This document shows positions 23,210-34,911 of a stretch of 64,000 nt of DNA, one piece after another; position 1 is the first letter of the stretch; every line of letters begins with the position of its first letter. The notes below the pieces were generated by a model. It was not told the DNA's origin, did not search any database, and saw only the letters and a list, made by a program, of their open reading frames with translations. The position numbers and the translations under genes are program-made. Source of the DNA: Mrakia gelida (Eukaryota > Basidiomycota > Tremellomycetes > Cystofilobasidiales > Mrakiaceae); the NCBI GenBank assembly GCA_024345305.1, contig BRON01000021.1, forward strand, positions 62,001 through 126,000, in the 5' to 3' direction.

Positions 23210-23516
23210 TGTTGTGAGGTGTCGGCTCTGGAGGAGGATGGTCTTCAGTACAAGTAATATATAAACGAGATTTAGTAGCGAGAGATGGTAGAATTCACCT
23301 GGAGGAGGATGGTCTTCAGTACAAGTGAAGAACCTCCTCCTCTCAGTGCGAGCCCTCCTTATATACTCTACGAGAACCCTCCGCAGCACCTATGGCGTAT
23401 CTACTATTACAAGAGATGACTAAGCTACCTACGGAGAAACTACTAGAACTATGGAGAGGAGAGAAGGTGCTAGAAAGGACTCGACGCGGCTCGTCTCAAT
23501 GACGCACTTCTCAACA
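23210..23516 (-). repeat. LTR type C (5' LTR of the Copia element)
   Basis: 307 bp, orientation matching minus-strand transcription (TATATAAGG-like box reads on the minus strand). It contains a 28-bp direct repeat at 23228-23255 and 23299-23326. It is similar over its length to the solo copy at 59054-59369. Confidence 0.85.
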
Positions 23517-23928
23517 CTTTCATCCTCACCCTTGCACGTTTCATGTGCTCTGTCTACCGGCTGCCTCGACTCTTCCTCTTCCCCTTCATACCTTCCTTCC
23601 CTTTGAATTTAACTTCGCACTCATCACAGCTTTGCCCCGTTCCCTTTCATAAATTGGAGTATGGCGGTTTTTTCTTCTGCACACCAGCCCTTTATACTAA
23701 CCATCACACCAACCAGCCGCACATCTCACCTTCGTGGCCCTGCCCTCCCCCTTCGCTGTCCCCTGGGTGTCGTCTCCTTCAAGTCTAGAAACTCGATTCT
23801 CCTGTTCACCTTTGTAAGTCCATCCAGCCGCTGCTAGTCTTGTGTCGTCTGTCCGATGCAAGGTTGCTGTAAGACCAGTGACTGACCTCGTTTTTTTTGC
23901 TTCGGTCCCTGCAGACGTGTCAACATTC

Positions 23929-25696
23929 ATGCCAGTCACAGATGATCTTCGATCTCAGTACGCTTTGACGAAGAAACTCGGTCAAGGCGGATTCGGAACA
24001 GTGTACCAAGCCCAGCGTCGCTCAGATCGCAAAGTCGGTCCCTCACGAGCGTTTCTGTCCCTCGTTTCGCTCTTCTTCTTTCACAGGTCCTTAGAGCTTA
24101 ACATTCATGCTGACGCTTGGTATATTTCTGCAGATCTTTGCTGTCAAGACTATGAAGGTCCCTGCCAAGTTGGACGTAGCCTTCACCACTGCAATCACCA
24201 TGGAAGTCCAGCTCCTTCGACAGCTTGATCACATCCACATCGTCCGCTTTGAAGACTACATTGAAACGCCTCTTACGAAGAACATCATCATGGAGTTTTG
24301 CGACAGAGGGGATCTTCACACCTTCATCAACAGTCACCGAAGTCAAGGGTGAGCCTTCTTTGCTATACCGCTACAATCCCCTTTGATAGTAAGGCGCACC
24401 TGACACATTTGAATTAGTGTTTACATCGATGAAGGAGCAATCCAGAACATAGTCATAAGCCTCACCCTCGCTCTACACTACTGCCACACACCGACTTCAG
24501 CAAGAGGAGCGATCCTTCACCGGGACATCAAGCCTGAGAATGGTACGTCAGCCTCCATCCACGCCAAAATGAAGAGATGCTCAGAATCAAGGGCTGCTTG
24601 CTTTGCTGACCTTAACTCATGAGTTCAGTGCTTTTCGGCAGTGACGGCGTAGTGAAACTGGCAGACTTCGGACTCGGAAAGCTCCTGGACAGAAACCAGA
24701 TCTTGACCCGTTCTCTTGTAGGAGTGAGTCTTGGTGATATTTGGCTAGCTCAAGAACTTCGAAAGCCCCTTGCTGCCCTTTAGATGTTGACTTTCGTTCC
24801 CGTCAACATTGGGTTGAGTATTCCTCAAGACACTTGGCTACCTCGCTCCTGTACGTAGTATGGCTCTTCCGCTGATTGGGCCACTGCATTGTAGGTTTAC
24901 CCGCTGCCTCTTTCCTTTTGTTTTACAGGAGGTTGAGAAGGGTCTGCCCTACGACGCCAAAACAGATATGTATGGTCTTGGCTGCCTCGGATACGAGATG
25001 GCGTCCCTCAAGTGAGTAAAAAACGAAGACGCTTAAGGCAACTCATATGCAAGAATGAGCAGATTTTTTGACCGAACTTTTTTCTGTGCCGTAGATCCCC
25101 TACTCGGAAGCTCAACACAGGGGCTGAGCAAGCATTTCAGCTGATACTGCCCAAACAGTACTCGGAGGATCTAGGAATCATAGTGTTGAGACTGTTGGGA
25201 GAAAATGTGAGCCATACTTGCTTCACACCGTACATCCAGATATTACCTAGTCTAACATCTTGCCCTCTTACAGCCAGCCCGACGACCGTCTGCCACAAGT
25301 CTTCTTGCTCATCCTGCCGTCGCGTCATGGATGTTGGCCGCTCGATCTGTTTCCGAGTGAGTCCACTCTTCTTTGACGTCTGATGGACCGTATAGCAAGG
25401 TCAACTTGCTCTCCCAGCTGACACACACCTGGTTCACTGCCTTCTTTTGCGCGAACAGCCAATCCGCCAGAGTCTTGCTTGCCAAAAAAGAGGCCGATCT
25501 TCAAGACCTCGCCGCAGACCTGAAGACACTAGAGCTACAGCTCAGGGCCAAGGAGTCAGCCTTACGAGCACAGCAGAGGAGGTGAGCACGCACAGACAGC
25601 CCTTGGTCTGAGGACCATCCAAAGAACCCGATTGACGCATCCTTTAATTTTTTCAACAGACTTCGTGCTACTCTCTCGCTGTCGCCAGAGCTGTGA
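23929..25696 (+). CDS. NIMA-related (NEK-like) serine/threonine protein kinase
   Basis: Multi-exon gene, start chosen at the ATG at 23929 just after an acceptor, so an untranslated first exon is likely. Motifs in order: glycine loop 'KKLGQGGFGTVYQA'; 'FAVKTMKVP' (VAIK lysine); 'IIMEFCDRGDLHTFI' (the CxxGDL hinge typical of NEKs); 'AILHRDIKPENVLF' (catalytic loop); 'KLADFGLGK' (DFG); 'LGYLAPEVEKGLPYDAKTDM' (APE); 'GENPARRP' near the end of the fold. The C-terminal exon 'KKEADLQDLAADLKTLELQL' is a predicted coiled coil, as in NIMA/Nek2 kinases, which act in mitotic entry and spindle or septum control. The protein is short (about 400 residues) with only a brief tail after the coiled coil. Stop at 25694-25696. 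Confidence 0.85.
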
Positions 25697-25699
25697 TGA

Positions 25700-26574
25700 G
25701 TTTTCAAGAGTGTAGTGACTGCCTCGAAGAACTCGAAAACGCTGAGGTCCAGGAGTAGGTGACGTCTCAGCTTTTCATCGTGTTTGCGTTTCACTTTCTT
25801 TCATCCATTCCATTTGTTTTCTCCCTTTGATGACACTTCCCTTTCACTCTCACTACTTACCACTCGCCTTTTCATCCTGTTCGGGTATCGCTGCCTCTCA
25901 TCCGTTTCATCTGTTCTCTCTCCTTTCTAAACTTCCCTTTACTCCTACACCACTCTCCTCTATCGCTCAACCTCTCCGCGCCGCGGCCATTCCGCTCAGA
26001 TCAGAGCCGTTCTCGAGCTAGCTCGGAGCTTTCCCGAGCCACACAGCCATCTGCACCTTTACGCGGGAGCGGAGATGAGGATGACGTTCCGGAGCCGAAT
26101 GAGGAAAGAGCTGGAGGACCCAATTCTCGGAGGTGGTGTTGGAAAAGACGGGTAGCAGCGTCGGAAGAGAGACTGTACAGATGTTCAGGGAGTCCAACGA
26201 CTTGAGTTGTAGGTTCCCGAGTTGGAGTTGAAGACAAGGGAACAAACGACAGGCTGTCGTTTCCTGCCTTACTTTCGTCGCTTTTTTTTTTTTTTTTTTT
26301 TTTTTTCCTTTTCCTTGATTTCTTCATTATATCTTGCGATTCGCCTGTAGGAGTCTTCTCATCTTCCCACGCTTGAGAGTGGCCGACTCGAAAAAAATTG
26401 GCTTGTTGCGCCAGTTTCCGCTCTAGTGCACTGTGAGGATCGAGCGAGGAGCGGGGATGGCAAGGGAACGAGAGCGACGCGACGAAGAGAAGTCGGGTGC
26501 TTATCGAGGAACGAGGACGAGGTATGATCCAAAGGTGATTCAAGATAGAGGTTAGAAAGCAGAAAGCGAGGCGA
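25700..26574. other. Gene-poor stretch with a 25-T homopolymer
   Basis: No supportable gene. It holds an uninterrupted run of 25 T at 26282-26306 and one of the recurring 19-nt palindromes at 26244-26262. The stretch at about 26310-26372 ('GATTTCTT', 'TAGGAGTCTTC', 'ATCTTCC') resembles 57426-57483, so it is probably part of another dispersed repeat. Confidence 0.45.
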
Positions 26575-26795
26575 ACATATCTAAGGGAGGCGAAGCGATC
26601 AAAGGGAAGTGAGAACAAAAGACTTTGAAGGCTGAAACGATAACAGGGGAAGAGTTATGAACAAAGGGACAAAGGCAAAACGCGTAGCTGAGAACAAAGA
26701 ACTAGTAGCGGTGAAAGGGAAGTAGGGGGGAGAAAGGGAAAGAGAAAGAGTAAGGGAGAGTGAAACAAGAAGGAGCTGAAACCTGATTCCCTGGC
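26575..26795 (-). repeat. Dispersed repeat R1, copy 3 (inverted)
   Basis: The reverse complement reads GGGAATCAGGTTTCAGCTCC onward and closely follows the copy at 18629, then extends beyond it. This extension shows what lay past the LTR insertion point at 18757. Confidence 0.65.
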
Positions 26796-27142
26796 AGTGG
26801 AAGTCAGCCAATCGAAGGGAGGAAAAGGAGCGAACAAGCCCCAGCGAGTTCGGACTCAAATCGCGTGGAGGAAGATATCTTCTTGTCCTCAAGTTGCTGA
26901 AAAGATAAAGATCCGTACCCAGCAGAGATATCTTTCGGGCTGAGAGAACTCGATTGCGTTCCATGACTCAGCTCTCAAAACCGTCGCCTCACTCTTTTGG
27001 CCCTTCCGGTCTCCTTCCCAACTCAGGCCCCATCTTCCCTCTATCTCCACCCGATCACACACGATTATCTGATATCTGCGTTCCGTTCCCATACTCAACC
27101 CCAGCACTGACCTCTCCCTGTCACCCTCAACCTCTTCCCAAG

Positions 27143-27332
27143 TGTTGAAACTTCCGGTCCTGGGAAGTTGGGGTTGTGCAAGTTATTGTATCAACTTAAG
27201 CTATGAAGACGAAAGTTCTTGAGGTCGAAAGAAAGAGCGACGTGTAACTACGTGGAAGTGAAACTTGGAGGCGATGGAAAGACTAAGCAAATATGAAAAG
27301 TAATCTCGACGCATTAATCAACATATTCAATA
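27143..27332 (-). repeat. Solo LTR type D with target-site duplication
   Basis: 190 bp, similar over its length to the LTR at 17510-17700 but inverted, with one end changed from CAACA to CAATA. It is flanked by identical 5-bp CCAAG at 27138-27142 and 27333-27337, the normal Copia duplication length. The internal region was removed by LTR-LTR recombination. Confidence 0.9.
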
Positions 27333-27339
27333 CCAAGCT

Positions 27340-27920
27340 CCAACCTTCAACCCCGTCTCGCGCGTCGCCTTTTCTTCCCCTCCTCATGATGCGCGGCTCC
27401 TTGTTGCTTCAACCCACCCTGGATGATGGAGGTGAAAATAGTAACGGCGTCCAGAGTTCCTCCTTGAACGGTAGTGAAGAAGCGAGAGTCGCGAGGGTGA
27501 CGAGATTGGAGAGAATGGACGTGACGAGTCGACCGAGGAGGGAGATGTACTTCGAGCGACGGTTGACCTTGGTGGATAGTGCGCGAAGAGAGGAAGAGGG
27601 TCACTTTCAAAGGGTGGACGTAGGAAAGACACGAAGGACTGACTCAAGCTCGTTCGTCCTTGTAGCCTCGACTTGCCTTTTCTCTTTACCCTCGACTCAA
27701 GACCAAGAGCCTTGGTGATGCGAAAACCTGAGATGTCATCGCTGACCTTCTGGATCCGGACGTCCGTGAGAGATTTGAGGGTTCGCTAAAGCTTGGTTTG
27801 GTAGTCGACGACCTTGCTCGTGAGTAGGAGAGCGAGGACTGCCTGTCTGAAAACACGAAAGCGAGGTCAGTCGCAACTCACCGAAAATCGAGGAAATTTC
27901 GATGTCTACTCACAGTCCAG
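27340..27920 (-). pseudogene. Fragment resembling an ABC transporter membrane domain, with in-frame stop
   Basis: On the minus strand near 27700-27870 one frame reads 'LTDVRIQKVSDDISGFRITK' followed by 'ALGLE'. This resembles the ABCC (multidrug-resistance type) intracellular loop, D-x-R-(I/V)-K-x-x-x-E-(I/V)-L-x-G-I-R-x-(I/V)-K then a W/L-E. A preceding TAG interrupts the frame where the family has a charged residue. A following piece (about 27430-27580) encodes a hydrophobic segment 'LVTSILSNLVTLATLASSLP'. No nucleotide-binding domain is present. I read this as a decayed gene fragment. The family call rests on one motif. Confidence 0.4.
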
Positions 27921-28189
27921 TCCCATAGCCACAAGAAACGTCCAGCGGAGGAGTCTCGAGAGGACCGGGAAAGACTAAATAAGCGTGAACGAAAGGAGTT
28001 CGAGAGTCAGCTCGATCTGTTTGCATTTCTCGTCCACTCTTTCTGGGTCTGAGCTCACCGAAGTTTGCCAAGCGCTCGGTGCAATAGTAGATGGCAAACC
28101 GTATGGATGAGATGGATGCGAAGTCATCTGACGGGGTTGAGAGTGACAGGGGAACGGGGTCAGGACTGGTCGACTGAGGCGCCGAGCGA

Positions 28190-28310
28190 AAAACCAGAGG
28201 CCTGTCGTAGTCTAGGATGGGCGCGTCGTGTCGTTCTCCCAAAGTCAATCCTCGATCGTTCGTTCCGCTGATGTATCGGAAGATCCTAAGGACGGCTGCC
28301 CGAAGTGACC
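28190..28310 (-). pseudogene. Decayed Copia RNase H-region remnant
   Basis: The minus strand reads 'RAAVLRIFRYISGTNDRGLT' then 'HDAPIL', matching 'WAAVKRILRYIAGTKSHGLT' in the complete polyprotein. The flanking frame is closed. It is an older, diverged insertion unrelated to the adjacent fresh element. Confidence 0.7.
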
Positions 28311-28416
28311 GAAGAACGGAAGAGTCAGTACAAGTCGTGTCTCGGGAGAGAAAGGTCTGGGAAAGAGGCGTGTGGAAAGACGAAGAGGGACGAGCGAGGA
28401 GGCGAAGGGAGGGGAT

Positions 28417-28638
28417 TGTTGTTGGGTCGTCGTCCACTGGAGCTTCGGGATGTCTGCAGGATGTGGTTCAAAGCTTGTTGTATAAAGCTAGCTACTCGAA
28501 AGGTTTATATACTATGGAAATGATCACGTGATCCGAAGGCAGAGCAGTTGGTTACTAAGGAGGGTTACTGACACGGGACTGAACGAGACGCGTTACTAAG
28601 CTACGTAAGACCTCTCTGCGAGTCGCCACCTTCCAACA
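28417..28638 (-). repeat. LTR type A (3' end of the deleted Copia element)
   Basis: 222 bp, TGTTGTTGGGTCGTCG...CTTCCAACA on the plus strand. Directly followed by CTCCCACTCGACGAG, the same junction sequence seen next to LTR type B at 18936. Confidence 0.85.
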
Positions 28639-29512
28639 CTCCCACTCGACGAGCTGAGAGTCCTTCCTTCATTTCCCCCTCTGCGGGTTTCCATCCATGT
28701 CTCCGCTGGTCTTCTGATCCATGCGCGAGGGTGCCCTCTGGATGTTGAGCGATTTCTTGAACCGTTCGAGCTTTTCGACTCCGAGAGCCTTGGTGAGGAT
28801 GTCTGCCTGCATGTCTTCGGTGGGACAGTAGTTGAGCTTGATGAATCCACTCTGTTGGGCCTCTCGTCCGTATTTGTACGCGACGTCGATGTGCTTTGTC
28901 CTCTCTGAATGGGTCCCGTTCTTGGTTGTTTCGATTGCTCCTTGGTTGTCGACGTAGACGTGAGCGGTGGGAATGTCGTATCTCAATTGATGGAGTAATT
29001 TGGCGACCCATAGGAGGTTTTGGCATCCTTGAGAGAGAGCGATGTACTCTGACTCGTGCGACGACTTGCTGATTGCCTTCTGCCTCCTACTCGCCCAGAC
29101 CACGGGACTGCCGAAAAGTTTGATGAGGTATCCTGTCGTTGACCTCCTTGTTTCGTGATCTCCTGCGTAGTCGGCGTCCGTCCACATCTCGAGGATGGGT
29201 GCTTTGGGATTCCCTCCGAGGGTGAGTCCGTGACTCTTCGTTCCTGCGATGTAGCAAAGGATCCGTTTGACGGCTGCCCAATGGATAGCTCGGGGGTCGT
29301 TGCTGAATCTGCTGATGACTCCCACTGGATAGGTGAGGTCCGGACGAGTTCAGACCATGAGGTACATGAGGGATCCGACGGCTTGGAGATAGTTCGTTTG
29401 ATCGATTCCTCGTAGGTCCTCCTTCGAAAGATCCGAACCGATCATGAGCTGCTTGTGCTCGTCCATTGGCGTTCGAGCGGGCTTGACGTTTCCCATCTCG
29501 AATCGTTCGAGG
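28639..29512 (-). pseudogene. Copia polyprotein C-terminal fragment with premature stop
   Basis: Encodes the end of reverse transcriptase and RNase H ('WTDADYAGDHETRRSTTGYL', 'SSHESEYIALSQGCQNLLW'). Bases 29041-29512 are about 97% identical by eye to 19281-19752, whereas 28639-29040 is far more diverged from 18936-19280. A change in the 'VCTRPD' motif makes a stop codon near 29349. The fragment joins LTR type B at 29513 in mid-domain. Confidence 0.85.
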
Positions 29513-29689
29513 TGTTGAAACTTCCGGTCCTGGGAAGTTAGGTTGTGCAAGTTAGTTATCATCCTACGCTAGACGATGAGGACTATTATACTACACAAGA
29601 GAGAAAATGACGACACCTGGCGTGGGAAACTATGGAGTAAGCTATGTTGAATGGAAACACACGGGGTCCTCGCGTCGCTCCCTTCAACA
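29513..29689 (-). repeat. LTR type B (5' end of the deleted Copia element)
   Basis: 177 bp, close to 18757-18935, starting TGTTGAAACTTCCGGTCC on the plus strand and ending CTTCAACA. Confidence 0.85.
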
Positions 29690-29803
29690 CAGAGAGCGGT
29701 AGAGAGGAAAGAAAGACGAAAGACAACAAGGCAACAGAGGGGGAACATCGTGACTAGACTAGCAAAGGAGAAAAAGGAAGGAGGGAGAAAATGAGGGGAA
29801 GGA

Positions 29804-31196
29804 TCAGAGATGGCATGCCTCTCCGAACCCAGACCCGTTCCACCAAAATCCTCCTACGACGGCCACCATGATTGAAACACCTAGAACCCAGCACGCGCCC
29901 AGATACCCCAACCCTCTCCTTCCTCTCATGTCGTCAATCTCCACCACCAACGTGGACACCGTCGACAAACTCCCACAAAACCCATCCTCCATCGCCTGCA
30001 ACACCTGACACTGCAAGACCGTCAACGCTCCTCCCGCCAACGGCTTCCTCTGGAGGACGTAGCTCGTCGCCAAGATGGTGGTGGCGAGCATGTTGGCTGT
30101 GAAGGTACCGAGTGTTGGGATTCCCTTGGTTGGAGGTTGGGTTTTGGACGCGAAGACGGGATTGAGACGCGTGAGTTGCAAGCGAAGGATCGTTCCTGGA
30201 GGAGCGAGGAGGACTGAGAGGAGGAGCGTTCGATCCAACTTGGCGTCTAGGATGCATATGAGGAGGAGGGCTAGGTAGAGAAGGAGGGGGAAGATGACTG
30301 CGATCGTTTTGGAGAGGAGAGGGTGGCTGAGGAGAGGAGAGGTCGTTCGAGAGAGGGAGGGGAAGTGGGTGGTGGCGAGATGTCGACCGAGGTGGAAGGA
30401 GAAGAAGGCGAAGAAGAGGGTGTGGATGAGATGGGTGATACCGTCTACCGCCTTTTAATAGATGGAGGGGTGGGTCGAGAAGGGAGACAGCGGAAAGTCA
30501 GCTTGAGGAGTGATGGACAAGGAGGAGGAAAGGAAGAAGGACGAAGGCTCACGTCTCGGATTCCCGTCTTTCCGACGGGACCAGATAAGTTGCTGAAAGC
30601 TTCGAACGTTTGAAGCATCCATGAAGAGAAGGTGGTGATAGATCCACAGAGACCTGCAAGCAGGACACAGGTTCAGCTGAGGCAAGAGGAGGGAGAAACG
30701 TCGAACGAAGCTGACCTGTTCCCAACCCGAAGTAGAGCTGCCTTCCTCCCCACCGCTCCAGATCCTTCCTCCATCCGACGCAGAAGCCCATAAACAGACA
30801 ACCTAATCCTTGGCACCATATAAGCGGAAAGACGCCTTGGCCTGGGTAGGTGAAGAGAGCCGTGATTCCGATGCGGAGGAGGCAACCGAGGATGGAAAAA
30901 AGGACGAGGAGGGAGAAGGTGGGGAGGTGGGTGAACGGATTGATGGGAGGGGGAGTGGTTTCCGGGAGAGGATCCTTGCTAGGCGTTTCCACTCGGGGAG
31001 GCGTCTCTGACCCGTCATCGTAAGGTTCGTCCATGCTGTAGGGCGAACGAAGAGGAAGCATCCGTAGAGCTCGCTCCTCCTTCTCCTCCTGCTTCGTCCG
31101 TCTCCCTTCGTGTTCTGCCAGTGGTTCGTCGGTGCATTCTTCCGTAACGGACGATGCCCTAGCTCCAAGGTCTACAAAGGTGGAAGCTTGGCTCAT
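29804..31196 (-). CDS. FEX1: Fluoride export channel (CrcB/FEX family)
   Basis: Three exons, from the ATG at 31196-31194 to TGA at 29804-29806. A roughly 100-residue acidic cytosolic N-terminus is followed by two homologous CrcB halves. First half: 'FSILGCLLRIGITALFTYPG', 'LGTGLCGSITTFSSWMLQTF'. Second half: 'PPGTILRLQLTRLNP', 'GTFTANMLATTILATSYVL', 'DGFCGSLSTVSTLVVEI'. The paired G-(L/F)-CG-S-x-(T/S)-T-(F/V)-S signatures and the 'GTFxAN' helix are those of eukaryotic FEX, in which two fused halves form the fluoride pore in the plasma membrane and protect cells from environmental fluoride. Introns are at about 30714-30655 and 30550-30460. No defects were seen. It lies just beyond the deleted Copia element (114 bp from LTR type B to the stop codon). 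Confidence 0.92.
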
Positions 31197-32030
31197 GCGA
31201 CGACGGAGACGGATTTCGAGGGGAGGTGGCGTTGAGAGGTGGATGTTGAATAGAAGGAAGGAGAAGGAGAACTCGTCCCCCTCGCCGGATCGGACCTAGT
31301 TTTGGACCCAGCTTTGGATCTAAAAGTAAAGCTGGCAGGATTTTTTTCGTAAAAGGGTACGAAGAACAGGCAAGAACACATATCAATGGCAGCTATTCTT
31401 TGCGCCCCTGAAAAGAAGCGGCTCCTAGGGAAAATCGCGCTTGAAGGGCGTTTCGCCGGATCATCCAGCACAGTCTGTTGAAACTTCCTTTGTTTTTCGT
31501 GTGCTATATATAATCGTTTCTTTGTTTAGCATGTAGCAGCGTCGACAGAACTCATCAACTGGGAGCGCCAGAAGAGATGTGGACCGCTCAGAACATACTA
31601 AGCACGACTGCAGCAACACGTCTTGCGGTAATTTTGCGATGACGCGTCTTCCGCTGCGTTCCTCGTTTGGAGGCAAAACAAATAAGGACGGTCGTAGCGA
31701 AGAAGACTCGAACCCCTTTACGGACTGTGAAGTCTCTACGTGAAGAAAGGCAGGATGAGCAGGTCATTTCTCTTCCGGAGAAGACAGAACTCTCTTTGAA
31801 GTCTGATGTGTCCTCGTGGGCGATTCCTATTGGATCTCGCAGTCCTCTTGCCGAAAGAGAGGCTATAACGAGCCTTGGCCCTTCTATCTTCTCGGAACGT
31901 CTTCACGATGACGGGCTTCGAAATCAAGATTTCGTCCAGTTCTCTGTCCGCACTTCGTCTTCTTCCCTCAACCACCGTCATCAGTCGCCACCATCACCCT
32001 CTTACCCGAATCTAACCTCTTTCGATCTCT
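31197..32030. promoter_or_regulatory. Region between divergent fluoride exporter and enolase genes
   Basis: About 830 bp shared by two divergent promoters. A TATATATAA-like box lies at about 31504-31512, and the last 200 bp before the enolase ATG are pyrimidine-rich. A plus-strand open frame at 31667-32212 crosses the true enolase start in another frame and is considered a shadow. Confidence 0.45.
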
Positions 32031-34501
<2,471 letters not shown>

Positions 34502-34911
34502 TTCCGTCTCCGTCTAGGCCAAAACTATGTTTTCATGAAGAACCTCGCTTTCATCTGCCTCTGGAGAGGAAGCGATGGAGAAAGGAGGGCCAGAGGCACG
34601 ATGTCTACGAGACTTGAATCCGAGCCCGAGTTCCCCCCTCGCTTGCTTCTTCCTCAGCTTCGCGCGATCACGGAGTCCACGAAGTGAGCGGCATAGATCG
34701 AGATCCCTCCTTCCCCCTTGAAAACCAACCCTCTGTGAAAACCAAGGTAATACCCACACGAACAAGAGGGCGAAGAGAACGTCGAACTCGTTGGCGCGAC
34801 CTCAACCCCTGTCCTCGTCCGTCGCTCTCCTCTTTGCGGCTCCATCTCCCACAGCACGATCCCCACAAGAGTTGACATGTGACCCCTTTTCGATATCCTG
34901 ATCATGATTGT

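Larger units (their letters stand above)
18757..23516 (-). mobile_element. Copia (Ty1-like) LTR retrotransposon, full internal region, mismatched LTRs
   Basis: A 4.76 kb minus-strand element. In transcript order: LTR type C (23516-23210), leader, intact polyprotein ORF (23165-18930), LTR type B (18935-18757). The two end LTRs are not copies of each other in length (307 versus 179 bp) or sequence, although both have TGTTG...CAACA termini and the same orientation. The 5-bp flanks also differ (CATAA left, CTTTC right), so there is no target-site duplication. The internal region looks functional, so the element was recently active, but its ends point to recombination between elements after or during reverse transcription. 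Confidence 0.85.
28417..29689 (-). mobile_element. Internally deleted Copia element with mismatched LTRs
   Basis: In transcript order on the minus strand: LTR type B (29689-29513), then an abrupt entry into the reverse transcriptase/RNase H region (29512-28639), then LTR type A (28638-28417). Gag, protease, integrase and most of the reverse transcriptase are missing. The flanks GGGAT and CAGAG do not match, so there is no target-site duplication. As in the neighbouring element, the two LTRs belong to different types. Confidence 0.8.

Noticed and set aside
26001..26618. Long minus-strand open frame with a poly-lysine run
   Set aside because: The lysines are the reverse of the 25-T homopolymer. 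The rest has no domain, and the start is not in a convincing context.
31476..31490. TGTTGAAACTTCC resembling the start of LTR types B and D in the enolase promoter
   Set aside because: Similarity ends after 13 bases and no LTR terminus follows. Probably chance.
34510..34905. Short minus-strand open frames between the enolase and K+ channel genes
   Set aside because: They lie in the convergent 3' region, lack domains and splice support, and are best seen as untranslated sequence.
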